A stretch of 64,000 nucleotides of DNA from CAZPRY01 sp964589175 (GCA_964589175.1 CAZPRY010000010.1:1-64000), one strand, 5' to 3'. Positions 1 through 8,650 are shown, counted from the first letter of the stretch. The notes: generated by a model from the sequence alone, not told the origin. Made by a program: numbers and translations.

Positions 1-121
1 AACGAGCCAGAAGCCCTGTCCCGCAATTGGCCCTATTTTAACCGGACAGTAGTGACAAGAAATGATATATTCCAATTTGTATGGATAATTAATAAATTTA
101 AATAGCGCTTGGAGCGACGAA

Positions 122-787
122 ATGAAAAATGAACAAGCAGATAGAGTTGCCATTTTAAGTATTCTTATAGTATCTATCTGTACAGTTCTTAACGTCAATG
201 CCTATTTGGAAACGGATCAGCCCGCTTCGTTTTTACGTATAACAATAGATTTACTAGAAACCAAATCAATTAGCGATTTGGTTGAATTAATAAAAAACAT
301 TGTATATATCTTCGCAATTATCGTTGGGGCAATATGGACATATGTACTATTCTATAAAAATAGAGAGAAAGACCCCAAAGCGAATATTTCTTTAAATATT
401 GAGCATTTGGAAGTAAATGAAAATCAGAATCTTATTCGAACCAACATTATTATAGAGAACATTGGGAAGGTACTAATACCGGTAGTTTCAATGGATGTTC
501 GCCTTATGCAAATTTTACCACAAAATGATAAAACAAAAAAGGCGATAGACAAATTTTATTCTCAAGCAAATATATCTAGACAAGAAATTGACTGGCCAGA
601 ATTGCAAGGAGAACAAAGGCATCTTAATGCTGAAGTATGTGAAATTGAGCCCGGCGAAAAGGAATTCTATTTTTTTGATTTCATTATTGACAACAAAATT
701 AAGGTTGTTGAAATATATGTTTATATTCAGAATATAAGGAAAAAGAAAATGGGGTGGCGAGTCAACAAAATATACAAAATTTATTAG
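122..787 (+). CDS. Hypothetical membrane protein with two N-terminal membrane segments
   Basis: A 221-residue protein I do not recognise. Hydrophobic stretches lie at about residues 8-27 and 58-78 (around NIVYIFAIIVGAIWTYVLF), followed by a hydrophilic C-terminal domain of about 140 residues rich in beta-type sequence. This suggests an inner-membrane protein with one soluble domain. The next gene begins 12 bases downstream on the same strand, so the two probably form a small operon. Codon use is strongly AT-biased (many AAA, ATA, TTA codons), unlike the GC-rich genes from 1.3 kb onward, which suggests acquired DNA. No function can be assigned. Confidence 0.6.
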   Translation: MKNEQADRVAILSILIVSICTVLNVNAYLETDQPASFLRITIDLLETKSISDLVELIKNIVYIFAIIVGAIWTYVLFYKNREKDPKANISLNIEHLEVNENQNLIRTNIIIENIGKVLIPVVSMDVRLMQILPQNDKTKKAIDKFYSQANISRQEIDWPELQGEQRHLNAEVCEIEPGEKEFYFFDFIIDNKIKVVEIYVYIQNIRKKKMGWRVNKIYKIY

Positions 788-799
788 GGGGTTTATCAT

Positions 800-1144
800 A
801 TGACAACCGAAGGAGATGAAAGATTATTTGATGAGAGTCAGAATTCTAGATTTTTACAATTAGATTCAGATGACGAATCAATACAAAATGAAGTCGTCCC
901 TGAGAATGGACGTAACAAATTCGTCAATAAGAGAGTTGTAAGTTTAGGACAGAGACCTCCAAAGTACAGCCCATCTACCGAAGATAGTTCGGAGGCACAT
1001 GTAGAAAAAAAGGGGGAAATGATGTGTGAAGATGATGAACAAATTCAGGGATTCGACAAATATTTCAAACAACAAAGACAACCTAGAGATTTTAAATCAG
1101 AACCTTCGGAAGAGAATGATTCTGACGAGGAAACGACTGAATAA
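800..1144 (+). CDS. Hypothetical acidic, probably disordered protein
   Basis: A 114-residue protein rich in Asp, Glu, Ser and Lys, with an acidic tail (EENDSDEETTE), no hydrophobic core, no membrane segment and no motif I recognise. It is probably intrinsically disordered. The start at 800 is supported by a GGGGG-containing ribosome-binding region about 11 bases upstream. It shares the AT-rich composition of the membrane-protein gene before it and is probably co-transcribed with it. Function unknown. Confidence 0.5.
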   Translation: MTTEGDERLFDESQNSRFLQLDSDDESIQNEVVPENGRNKFVNKRVVSLGQRPPKYSPSTEDSSEAHVEKKGEMMCEDDEQIQGFDKYFKQQRQPRDFKSEPSEENDSDEETTE

Positions 1145-1228
1145 TCATACATTCAATTAAATCGATATTGTGAGTTTTGATTCGGGTTGGGATACCTTTT
1201 TTGGTTCGGTAAACCAGATAATGGGATA

Positions 1229-1253
1229 AATATTGGTTTATCAGACCAATATT
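1229..1253. terminator. Hairpin between convergent genes, terminator candidate
   Basis: AATATTGGT and ACCAATATT form a perfect 9-bp stem around a 7-base loop (TTATCAG). The site lies between a plus-strand and a minus-strand gene that converge, where a bidirectional terminator would be expected. The stem is AT-rich and has no long T tract after it, so it may be weak. Confidence 0.4.
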
Positions 1254-1312
1254 CCATTTTGTAATGCCAGCAATGCGTAGCGTCGTATATTTTCTTCACC
1301 GCCATCGATTTT

Positions 1313-2383
1313 TTACTTGTCCGCCACGCGGTGCCATTCGTCGATCATCGCAAGATAGTTTTCAACCGGGACATAATCGGGGATCGAATTGCCCGAGCCG
1401 ATGGCGTAACGACCCGAGGCACAGCTTTCGATAATCGAATGCGTTCGCGTACGGACTTCTGCCGCTGTACCCGCCGCGAGAATATTGATGTCGAGCCCGC
1501 CCAGCACGGCAATGCGGCTGCCGTATTTCCGGTAAAAGTCCTCCACCGGAAGGATAGCGTCTTCGAAAGAGTGTTTACCGTCGATCTGCACATCCTCGAT
1601 CAAATCGTCCATGATATTTTCGAGATTGCCGCATGAATGCAGGAAATAGGGGAGTTTACGTCGATGCGCCATCGCGGCAAAGCGCTTGTGCCAGGGCAGG
1701 GTCAGCTGCCTCAAGTCATCGGGCGAGATCATGGTCCCGGAGCGATAGCCCATATCGTCGCCGGGCCAGAGCGCAATGACATGATCCAGATCGAGGATGT
1801 GTTCATAGAACCGGGTCATGAGTCTTCCGAGCCGCTCCACGATGGCCGCGACAAGTTCGCGGTTGTCCATTAAATTCAAGCACAATCCCTCAAAAGACAT
1901 GATCTGCGAAAGATGTTCGTAAACGCCGCCGGCGTGGGAGACGATCAATCCCAGGCCCTCGGGCAGATGAGCATTCAGGTATTCATAGGCGAAGAAATCG
2001 TATTCTTCAATCTTCGGCCAATCATAGGTTTCGAAATCCTGCCAGCTCGCGATGCTGCCGTGGTGCTGATCCACCCAGCTGCGTTCCGGGCCGTCCAGGC
2101 GTTTTTCGGCGAAAGGCAGGCTGCGCTCGAAACGCACGAAATCATACCCCAGCCGGTACCAGAGCTGGATGAAATTATCGAGATAGGCGCATTGCGATTC
2201 GCGTTCATTGCCCCAATCGACCCAGCGGCGGTCGAGCAGCTCGCCGTGAATCGTCTTCATCACGGAATCGTGGATATTATATTCCACCAGCGGAACGGTC
2301 GGTATCGGATTTACCCCCATCATTTCCGCGATGAATTGTTGTCGGTTGGGATGCGGCCGCCGAATAGGAATATGCGAATACAT
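1313..2383 (-). CDS. UroD/MtaA-like methyltransferase-family protein
   Basis: A 356-residue (beta/alpha)8-barrel protein of the uroporphyrinogen decarboxylase superfamily. That superfamily also holds zinc-dependent corrinoid methyltransferases such as MtaA and MtbA. The YFLHSCGN segment gives the H-x-C pair typical of the zinc-binding members. At the C-terminal loop where MtaA places its third ligand, this protein reads AIGSGNSIPDY and has no Cys or His. ATG at 2383 is chosen because AGGAG lies just upstream; an in-frame extension to 2452 overlaps the preceding gene and has no such site. It is the last gene of a three-gene minus-strand cluster of the same family. The loss of other heme-biosynthesis genes nearby and the sugar-gene context argue against porphyrin decarboxylation. 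Substrate unknown. Confidence 0.75.
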   Translation of the reverse strand: MYSHIPIRRPHPNRQQFIAEMMGVNPIPTVPLVEYNIHDSVMKTIHGELLDRRWVDWGNERESQCAYLDNFIQLWYRLGYDFVRFERSLPFAEKRLDGPERSWVDQHHGSIASWQDFETYDWPKIEEYDFFAYEYLNAHLPEGLGLIVSHAGGVYEHLSQIMSFEGLCLNLMDNRELVAAIVERLGRLMTRFYEHILDLDHVIALWPGDDMGYRSGTMISPDDLRQLTLPWHKRFAAMAHRRKLPYFLHSCGNLENIMDDLIEDVQIDGKHSFEDAILPVEDFYRKYGSRIAVLGGLDINILAAGTAAEVRTRTHSIIESCASGRYAIGSGNSIPDYVPVENYLAMIDEWHRVADK

Positions 2384-2408
2384 AGAGTGCTCCTGCGTGA
2401 TCAAGAAT

Positions 2409-3508
2409 TTAATAAACACAGCGTCCGGCTTCGTCGACAAAAGCCTGGACATTCCGTGGATCGCCTTTAAAAAAATGGTCGGACGGGCTGCAGATGTAAC
2501 CGCCGTCCGGGCAGGCCGCGTGACATTCGCGCACCAGCCGGGCGGCGCTTTCCGGCGAGCCCTTTTCGAAACCGGCGTTCTGATCGAAGCCGCCGATGAA
2601 GAAAATTTTAGCGCCCACGCGGCGATTGGCTTCGGCCAGATCGCAATCGCCGCCCATCGAGACCGGCGTCATGGTTTCCAGACCGTCGGTGCCGTTTTCT
2701 ACGACGGTCTCCAGCAGCGGCATCAATCCACCGCAGAGATGGTAGACGACTTTGGTGCCGGCGTTGTGCAGCGCTTCGATCTGAACCCGGTCGTAGGGAA
2801 GACAAAATTTTCGGTGAATCTCGGGGCTGATTACCGTCGATGATCCCGCACCGCCGCCGGTTTCGACAAGATCGAGGGCGAACTTTCCGGCCCTTTCGAT
2901 CACGGTCAGTTTCTTCTGTAGCAATATCTCCAGCACGTGCGTCACCCAATCGGGTTTGTCATAGACTGCATAGATGGCCTTTTCAGTGTTGTAAAGGTAG
3001 CAGAAATCCTGCCAGGGGCTGCCCTGTCCGAAGCCGAAGAAATCGCCGCGCACGATACCCCGGTCGCCGATGCGCTTTTTGATTTCGATGATGGGAGTCC
3101 AATCAACCTTCTCCGGCAGCGGCACGTACTTTTCCCAGAGTTCGAAGTCGCGTTCCGATTTGATTAAAAATTTGGTGACCCAGACGGTGAATGGATTCCA
3201 GCCCAAGCCGTAGCTCAGTTCCCCTTCCGGGGTCTTGATGATATGCCGGAACTGATGATCGCCATTGGTATCGTAGCCCAGATCGATGTCGGATATTTGC
3301 CACCGGGCGAGGTCTCTTTCATTATAAATAAAAGCGGGATTGGCATAGATTACCCAATCCAGCCTTTGAAATAGTCATAAGCCGCGAACTGGTCCAGGCC
3401 GCCGAGGTAGTTCTTGAGGTAGGCGTGCATCCAGCCGTGCACCTGGCAAGGCAGCCGGTCCGGCTTTTCGTTGGCGATGGCGGTCAGCAGGCGTTCGCGT
3501 GAAGTCAT
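2409..3508 (-). pseudogene. UroD/MtaA-like gene with a frameshift near its N-terminus
   Basis: Two reading frames together make one UroD-like protein of about 366 residues. The first frame starts at ATG 3508 (MTSRERLLTAIANEKPDRLP) and runs into TAA near 3358 after YFKGWIG. The rest continues in another frame as DWVIYANPAF, then through VWVTKFLI, to the stop at 2409. The join is consistent with loss of one base around 3357-3362. The long frame keeps VYHLCGGLM (H-x-C) and a possible third ligand in YICSPSDHFF. The start codon overlaps the stop of the upstream UroD gene as TGATG, so translation is probably coupled. It is either a recent pseudogene or a sequencing or assembly error; the intact coding sequence on both sides of the lesion favours a very recent event or an error. 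Confidence 0.75.
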
Positions 3509-4548
3509 CATTGGTTATTCTCACTGATTTCATTTTCAAAGGCGGCTTCGATCATGGCTTCAACGTTTTGCGGGGGAATGTTGGGCAACAGGGCCTCGTG
3601 GCTGGGACTTACAATCAGATGCGGTCCCAGGATTTTTTTAACCCGGCGGACGTCCTCTTTCACGGCTTCCGGAGTGGCGTTGATCAGCAGATCCTGCGTA
3701 TCGATGCCGCCCATGAAGGCGATTCTGCCGCCGAAGTCGCGTGCCAGGATTGCGGCGTCCATGTTATGGGCTTTGGCCTGTATCGGGTGCAGGCAATCGA
3801 CGCCGGCGTCGATTAGGCGGTCGATCACTTTATGAACCGCCCCGCAGGAGTGCAGGATAACCTGATAGCCGTGGTGATGTCCCTGTTCGGTGAATTTTCG
3901 GAACCAGGGCATGATGAAGCGATCGAACTGTTCCGGACCGATGATCAGATCCTGCTGGGTGCCGAAGTCATTTCCGAAGAAAAAACCGTCCATCAGGTCA
4001 CCGGCACGTTCGAAAAAGAGTCGGTTGGCCGCAAAGTAAAATTCACAGACATGCCGTGTTACAGCCTCGACGACATCCGGATCGGTGTACATCTTGATGA
4101 GATAATTTTCCATGCCGAACAGAAACATTACATCGTGATAGAAGGAGGTCCACATACCACTCAGACGGTAGAAGTTGCCCGTGTTACGCAGAGCGGCGAT
4201 CGTATCGTCGAAATGGAGATAAGCGGGATCGGGCCAGTCGAAAGCTTCCACCTCATCGATGGATTCGCAATCGGCCAGGGGAGCGAGAAGGGCGTCTTTT
4301 TGCTTCGGGGAGCGCGGCCTGCTAAAGGGCGCCCGGCCCAGCGGATCGCGGTAAAATCCCGGGAAGAATTGCGGGCAAATCCAGCGCATATCGTCTTTAA
4401 TTTTAAGGCGCAGTTCCTCTTCGTTTTCAGTATGGAAATAATGGTGATAGATCGGCCAGCTGTCGGCATGCGGATTACCGAGCCAGAATGCGGGGCGATC
4501 CGCCGGCATGCGGCTGATAATCGCCCGAACCCGTTCGCGGCCGGTCAC
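3508..4548 (-). CDS. UroD/MtaA-like methyltransferase-family protein
   Basis: A 346-residue protein starting at GTG 4548 with GGAAGAG upstream. It is the promoter-proximal member of the minus-strand cluster. The N-terminal TGRERVRAIISRMPADRPAFW resembles the usual opening of this family, and VILHSCGAVHKVIDRL carries the H-x-C pair. At the C-terminal loop IVSPSHEALL, a His sits roughly where MtaA-type enzymes use Cys as third zinc ligand. Its TGA stop shares a base with the ATG of the next gene. Expression probably depends on the minus-strand promoter proposed at 4675-4703. A role in methyl transfer to or from a corrinoid is inferred from the family and from the corrinoid protein at 30487; the substrate is unknown. 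Confidence 0.75.
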   Translation of the reverse strand: MTGRERVRAIISRMPADRPAFWLGNPHADSWPIYHHYFHTENEEELRLKIKDDMRWICPQFFPGFYRDPLGRAPFSRPRSPKQKDALLAPLADCESIDEVEAFDWPDPAYLHFDDTIAALRNTGNFYRLSGMWTSFYHDVMFLFGMENYLIKMYTDPDVVEAVTRHVCEFYFAANRLFFERAGDLMDGFFFGNDFGTQQDLIIGPEQFDRFIMPWFRKFTEQGHHHGYQVILHSCGAVHKVIDRLIDAGVDCLHPIQAKAHNMDAAILARDFGGRIAFMGGIDTQDLLINATPEAVKEDVRRVKKILGPHLIVSPSHEALLPNIPPQNVEAMIEAAFENEISENNQ

Positions 4549-4655
4549 GAATTCTCTTCCCGGTTTTTTTTAAAAATCGGGGGGCTCGGCCGTTGCCGGG
4601 GTCTGATCTGATTTTCTTTTGAGCGTCCTGTTTTGATGCTTTTCATATTTTCCAC

Positions 4656-4684
4656 TTGAAACTTGCCGGAAAATAATATATACT
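4656..4684 (+). promoter_or_regulatory. Sigma-70-like promoter candidate for the GH13 gene
   Basis: TTGAAA at 4656-4661 and TATACT at 4679-4684 are separated by 17 bases, the optimal spacing for a housekeeping promoter. It points toward the GH13 gene. Four bases after the -10 box begins the 30-bp motif shared with the GntR-gene promoter. Confidence 0.45.
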
Positions 4685-4703
4685 CTGGAAGTTATAAAAT
4701 CAA
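4675..4703 (-). promoter_or_regulatory. Sigma-70-like promoter candidate for the minus-strand UroD cluster
   Basis: On the minus strand TTGATT (4698-4703) and TATATT (4675-4680) are 17 bases apart. The element overlaps the plus-strand promoter, so the two would compete or be co-regulated by one factor. It is a weaker match and lies about 125 bases from the GTG start. Confidence 0.3.
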
Positions 4704-4718
4704 CAAATGACTTTATGA
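4689..4718 (+). promoter_or_regulatory. Candidate operator, copy A of a 30-bp shared motif
   Basis: This segment begins AAGTT and ends CTTTATGA. It matches 7731-7760 at 22 of 30 positions without gaps. In both places it starts exactly 4 bases after a candidate -10 box, and the similarity goes on into TTTGA and AATAC just beyond. A regulator encoded nearby, such as the GntR-family protein at 7943, is the natural candidate to bind it. Confidence 0.45.
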
Positions 4719-4850
4719 GTTTGAAATACGGTACCTGAAATGACCTTACCGAAGATGCCCGGGACCCAAACATGAGATGCTTTGCCGACGGGAATTCCCA
4801 ATACTCTACCGGCGGATTGGGCCTAACGTTCTAGCCTGGAGACGGACAAT

Positions 4851-6503
4851 ATGAATCGAATTTGGTGGAAAGAAGCGGTGGTGTATCAGATTTATCCACG
4901 TAGTTTTATGGATTCCAACGGCGATGGCATCGGCGATTTGCCGGGGATCAACGAGAAGCTGGATTATCTCAAAGAGCTGGGAATCGATATTGTGTGGCTG
5001 TCGCCGATTTTCAAATCACCGAACGCCGATAACGGCTATGACGTCTCCGATTTTTACGATATTATGGATGAATTCGGGACGCTGCAGGACTTCGATCGTT
5101 TATTGAAGGAAGTGCATCAGCGGGGCATGAAACTGATCCTGGATTTCGTAGTCAACCACAGTTCCGATGAACATCCCTGGTTTATCGAATCCAGATCCTC
5201 TAAAGATAATCCCAAACGGGATTTCTATTACTGGCGCGAAGGGAAAGACGGCAAAGAACCGAATAACTGGGGTTCGTTCTTCACCGAATCCGCCTGGACG
5301 AAAGACGCGCAGACCGGGCAATATTACCTGCATCTTTACACGGAAAAACAGCCCGATCTGAACTGGTACAATCCCGAGCTGCGCAAAGCGATGCAGGCGG
5401 CCATGCAATTCTGGCTGGACAAGGGCGTGGATGGTTTTCGGCTGGACGCGCTCAATATGATCGGCAAGCGCGAGGGACTACCGGACGCCCCGAAGGAAAA
5501 AACGGCCCGCAACGGCTACGTGTATGACTGGCTGTTCTATTCCAATAACCCGGGTGTGCATGAGTTTATTCATGAAATGAACCGTGAAATCTGGAGCAAA
5601 TACGACGTGATGATCGTCGGAGAGAACGCCTTCATTTCACCGCAGGAAGGCTTGAAGTACACGGCTCAATCCCGGCAGGAACTGGACATGACTTTTCAGT
5701 TTGAAATCATGAATTCCGCCAGGCATCTGCCCACCCTCAAAGAATGTCTGAAGAACTGGTACGAAGTGTTTAAAGGCGAGTCGTGGAACACCATCACACT
5801 GAACAACCACGATACGCCCCGCCAGGTATCGCAGATCGGCAACGCTGCGAAACACCGCCGGGAATCGGCGAAACTCCTGGCGACATTTATCCTCACGGCG
5901 CCGGGCACGCCGTACCTCTACCAGGGCGAAGAGCTGGGCATGACGAATGTTTGTTTCGATTCCATTGACGATTACCGCGATGTTGCGATGATCAACAAGT
6001 ATAACGAACGGGTGGCGGCCGGTGAGGCGGGCAGTGCGGTTTTGGCGGATATGCGCCCGGGCGCACGCGACAATGCCCGCACATCCATGCAATGGAATGG
6101 GTCACCCAATGCCGGGTTCACGTCGGGACAGCCCTGGATCGGGGTAAACCCGAATTACGCGCAGATCAATGCGCAGTGCGAGCGGTGCGATCCCGAATCG
6201 GTTTTCCACTACTATAAAAATCTCATCGCCTTTCGCAAAAATCACCCGGAAATCATTTACGGCGATTTTGCGGCTGTTGACGACGGCCGCGCGGATGTCT
6301 ATGTCTATCGGCGTTTGGGGGAGAAGAAAGACTATCTGATCATTCTGAACTTCTCGGACAATGCGCTCGAATACAGCCTGCCGGCGGAGATATTGAAAAC
6401 GCCGATGACCCGGGTTATTTCCAATTATCATACGGACACGACGGCTCTGATACCGACGATACGGTTGTTGGCCTGGGAAGCCGGAATCTACGAGTCGGAA
6501 TAA
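4851..6503 (+). CDS. GH13 alpha-glucosidase (oligo-1,6-glucosidase type)
   Basis: A 550-residue family 13 glycoside hydrolase, the usual length for cytoplasmic oligo-1,6-glucosidases and related alpha-glucosidases. The opening WWKEAVVYQIYPRSF is typical. The catalytic regions are all present: DFVVNH at 98-103, GFRLDA with nucleophile Asp199, VGEN with acid/base Glu258, and NNHD with transition-state Asp321. There is no signal peptide, so it should act in the cytoplasm on imported alpha-glucosides or isomalto-oligosaccharides. The exact linkage cannot be read from the sequence; trehalose synthase and sucrose isomerase are close relatives. It is the first plus-strand gene after the divergent promoter region and is followed by a UroD-like gene 55 bases downstream. 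Confidence 0.88.
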   Translation: MNRIWWKEAVVYQIYPRSFMDSNGDGIGDLPGINEKLDYLKELGIDIVWLSPIFKSPNADNGYDVSDFYDIMDEFGTLQDFDRLLKEVHQRGMKLILDFVVNHSSDEHPWFIESRSSKDNPKRDFYYWREGKDGKEPNNWGSFFTESAWTKDAQTGQYYLHLYTEKQPDLNWYNPELRKAMQAAMQFWLDKGVDGFRLDALNMIGKREGLPDAPKEKTARNGYVYDWLFYSNNPGVHEFIHEMNREIWSKYDVMIVGENAFISPQEGLKYTAQSRQELDMTFQFEIMNSARHLPTLKECLKNWYEVFKGESWNTITLNNHDTPRQVSQIGNAAKHRRESAKLLATFILTAPGTPYLYQGEELGMTNVCFDSIDDYRDVAMINKYNERVAAGEAGSAVLADMRPGARDNARTSMQWNGSPNAGFTSGQPWIGVNPNYAQINAQCERCDPESVFHYYKNLIAFRKNHPEIIYGDFAAVDDGRADVYVYRRLGEKKDYLIILNFSDNALEYSLPAEILKTPMTRVISNYHTDTTALIPTIRLLAWEAGIYESE

Positions 6504-6558
6504 AGTTGAATAAAGTTGTTTTGAAATATATAATTTGTAATCCGGGGACAGAAAAACA

Positions 6559-7626
6559 ATGCAAGTGATGAGCACCCGTGAAAGATTTAAACGTATGTTC
6601 GAGCATCGGGAAGCGGACCGCATTCCGATCATCGATTCGCCCTGGCGGGCGACGATCGAGCGCTGGGAGCGCGAGGGCCTGCCCCGGGGAGTCAGCTGGG
6701 TTGATTATTTCGGAACGGACCGCGTAGAGCATATCTGGGTCGATAACTCGCCCCGCTATCCCGAGCAGATCCTGGAATTAACGGAAGAATATAAAATTTA
6801 TACGACCAAGTGGGGCGCTACCCAGAAGGAGTGGCTGCACGAGGAATCCACGCCCGAATTTCTGCAATACACGATTGTCGATCCGGATAGCTGGCTCAAG
6901 GCCAAAGAGCGCATCCAACCCGACCGGGACAGGATCAATTGGGCCGAATTGCGCCGGGACTACAAAGGCTGGAAAGAGCAGGGCGCCTGGATCAGGGCGG
7001 GTTTGTGGTTTGGTTTTGATGTGACGCATTCCTGGATCGTCGGAACGGAGCGCATCCTGTTTGCCCTGATCGAAAATCCCGATTGGTGCCGGGATATGTT
7101 TCATCATCTGCTTGAGGTGAACCTGGCGTTGCTGGATATGGTCTGGGATGCCGGCTACGAATTTGACAGCATCTGGTGGCCGGACGATATGGGCTACAAA
7201 CACAACCAGTTCTTTTCCGTCGGCATGTACAGGGAGATTCTGAAGCCCTTTCATAAACGCGCGATCGAATGGGCCCACGCCAAGGGGATCAAAGCCCAGC
7301 TGCATTCCTGCGGAGACGTGAACCCGTTCGTGCCGGAGCTCGTTGAGATGGGGCTCGATGCGCTCCACCCGCTGGAGGTCAAGGCCGGCATGGACCCGCT
7401 CTATCTAAAAAAAACGTTTGGCGGGGAGCTGGTGCTCAACGGCGGAATCAATGCCGTTTTGTGGAATGATCCGGTCGCCATCAAAGAAGAGATGATGCGT
7501 ATCATTCCGGCCGTAAAAGAGTCCGGCGGTTATGTGTTTTCGTCCGATCATTCGGTGCCTTCCAGCGTCAGCCTGGCGGATTTTCGGGCGATTGTCGAGC
7601 TGGCTAAAAAACTGGGCGCGTATTGA
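6559..7626 (+). CDS. UroD/MtaA-like methyltransferase-family protein
   Basis: A 355-residue member of the UroD superfamily. AQLHSCGDVN places the H-x-C pair at His249 and Cys251. The C-terminal loop VFSSDHSVPS offers a His as a possible third metal ligand. An alternative start at ATG 6568 (MSTRERFKRMF) would fit the family N-terminus equally well; GGGGACAG upstream favours 6559 slightly. It sits between the GH13 gene and the regulator gene, and probably shares the GH13 transcript. As with its relatives here, corrinoid-linked methyl transfer is the preferred guess and the substrate is unknown. Confidence 0.75.
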   Translation: MQVMSTRERFKRMFEHREADRIPIIDSPWRATIERWEREGLPRGVSWVDYFGTDRVEHIWVDNSPRYPEQILELTEEYKIYTTKWGATQKEWLHEESTPEFLQYTIVDPDSWLKAKERIQPDRDRINWAELRRDYKGWKEQGAWIRAGLWFGFDVTHSWIVGTERILFALIENPDWCRDMFHHLLEVNLALLDMVWDAGYEFDSIWWPDDMGYKHNQFFSVGMYREILKPFHKRAIEWAHAKGIKAQLHSCGDVNPFVPELVEMGLDALHPLEVKAGMDPLYLKKTFGGELVLNGGINAVLWNDPVAIKEEMMRIIPAVKESGGYVFSSDHSVPSSVSLADFRAIVELAKKLGAY

Positions 7627-7697
7627 TCCCGGCCAATGGGCGGATTTAACGGATTTTTCAAAAACGATCCGGGAATAGGGTGAAATAAAGATTTCAC

Positions 7698-7726
7698 TTG
7701 CCATTTCCTGAAAAATCGATTACAAT
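7698..7726 (+). promoter_or_regulatory. Sigma-70-like promoter candidate for the GntR-family gene
   Basis: TTGCCA (7698-7703) and TACAAT (7721-7726) are 17 bases apart and point toward the GntR-family gene and the TonB receptor beyond it. Confidence 0.45.
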
Positions 7727-7740
7727 CAAAAAGTTGTAAT
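7719..7740. promoter_or_regulatory. Palindrome overlapping the -10 box
   Basis: ATTACAA and TTGTAAT form a perfect 7-bp inverted repeat with an 8-base spacer. The left half covers the candidate -10 hexamer, a position where a bound repressor would block transcription. It is a possible autoregulatory site of the downstream GntR-family protein. Confidence 0.4.
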
Positions 7741-7760
7741 GTCATCTGATATCTTTATGA
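7731..7760 (+). promoter_or_regulatory. Candidate operator, copy B of the 30-bp shared motif
   Basis: It matches 4689-4718 at 22 of 30 positions and starts the same distance (4 bases) after its -10 box. It overlaps the right half of the palindrome at 7719-7740. Confidence 0.45.
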
Positions 7761-7942
7761 TTTGATGAATACTGGGGGCAACGATTACACACCTGACACA
7801 GCAGCTATCTTCTCGCATATCCCCGTGGGACAATCCGGGTTGTATTCCTTTGCGATCCGCCCCCGGTCCCTACGCCGACGGATAATCAGTCCGTCTCATT
7901 CAGCCGTTTTTTAAATCCTAAATCAATGAGAGTAAGTAAGCG

Positions 7943-8650
7943 ATGATGAAGAAAATCACGCCCATCAGCAAAAAGTCTTTGCCGGACAGCCTGGCCCATG
8001 AAATCAGAAATTACATCCGGTCTCAGAATTACCACCAGGGTGATCGTTTGCCGCCGACGGCCGAAATAGCCAAACGTTTCGGGGTTGGCATTCCAACGTT
8101 GCGCGAGGCCATTAAAAAGCTTGAAACTATCGGCTCGATGGAGGTTAAGCACGGTTCGGGCCTGTTTGTCGGGAAGTATTTCGATCGCCTGTTTTTGCCC
8201 AATCCGGTCATGACGGATGAATCCCTGCCAAAAACCAAACTTATTGAACTAATCGACGCGCGCATCGCCATTGAGGGCCGCATCATTCATCTTGCAATAC
8301 CGAACCTGACTCCTGAAAACTTCACCCGACTCGATCAGCTTCTGGCGGAAGCCAAAGAATGCCCGGACGATTACTTCACCTGCGCCTTGAAGTACCTGGA
8401 GATCGAGAATCTGATGCGCAAGGCGGCGCAAAATACGATTCTTTACGAAATTGTGATGGCCATTACCTATCTCTATTCCGAGGATCAGATCAATATTCTG
8501 AATACGCACTTTCCGGGCCAGAAGGATTACGACCTGCACTGTGATCTGGTCCGGTCCCTGAAGACGGGTAACGAAGCGGGCGCCGTTCTGGCTATGGAAA
8601 CACGCTTTAAAACCATGAGAAATATCATTTCGCAATATATGATGGATTAG
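7943..8650 (+). CDS. GntR-family transcriptional regulator (FadR/FCD type)
   Basis: A 235-residue regulator. The N-terminal winged helix-turn-helix (about 10-77) shows the GntR pattern: SLAHEIRNYI, GDRLPPTAEIAKRFGV, TLREAIKKLE and VKHGSGLFV. The C-terminal helical part (about 95-230) fits the FCD ligand-binding domain of the FadR subfamily, which usually binds a small acid or sugar-acid effector through metal-coordinating His residues. It probably represses or activates the large downstream locus and perhaps the GH13/UroD genes upstream, because both promoter regions share a motif. The TonB receptor gene begins 48 bases downstream. Confidence 0.85.
   Translation: MMKKITPISKKSLPDSLAHEIRNYIRSQNYHQGDRLPPTAEIAKRFGVGIPTLREAIKKLETIGSMEVKHGSGLFVGKYFDRLFLPNPVMTDESLPKTKLIELIDARIAIEGRIIHLAIPNLTPENFTRLDQLLAEAKECPDDYFTCALKYLEIENLMRKAAQNTILYEIVMAITYLYSEDQINILNTHFPGQKDYDLHCDLVRSLKTGNEAGAVLAMETRFKTMRNIISQYMMD

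Larger units (their letters stand above)
4549..4850. other. Divergent intergenic region with overlapping promoter candidates
   Basis: About 300 bases separate the minus-strand UroD cluster from the plus-strand GH13 gene. The middle third is AT-rich and holds promoter-like elements on both strands plus a motif shared with the region upstream of the GntR gene (listed separately). The plus-strand leader from about 4690 to 4850 is roughly 160 bases long and GC-richer. I see no recognisable riboswitch or gene in it. Confidence 0.5.
7627..7942. other. Intergenic leader upstream of the GntR gene
   Basis: These 316 bases hold a promoter candidate, a palindrome and the second copy of the shared operator motif (listed separately), then about 200 bases of leader before the GntR start at 7943. 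A short CGGAT/ATCCG inverted repeat just after the upstream stop codon could be a weak terminator. No ORF or RNA family is recognised. Confidence 0.5.

Noticed and set aside
1239..1250. A 12-base match (ATCAGACCAATA) to the CRISPR repeat variant, outside the array
   Set aside because: The flanking bases do not match, and the segment is explained by the 9-bp hairpin at 1229-1253. Chance is the simpler reading.
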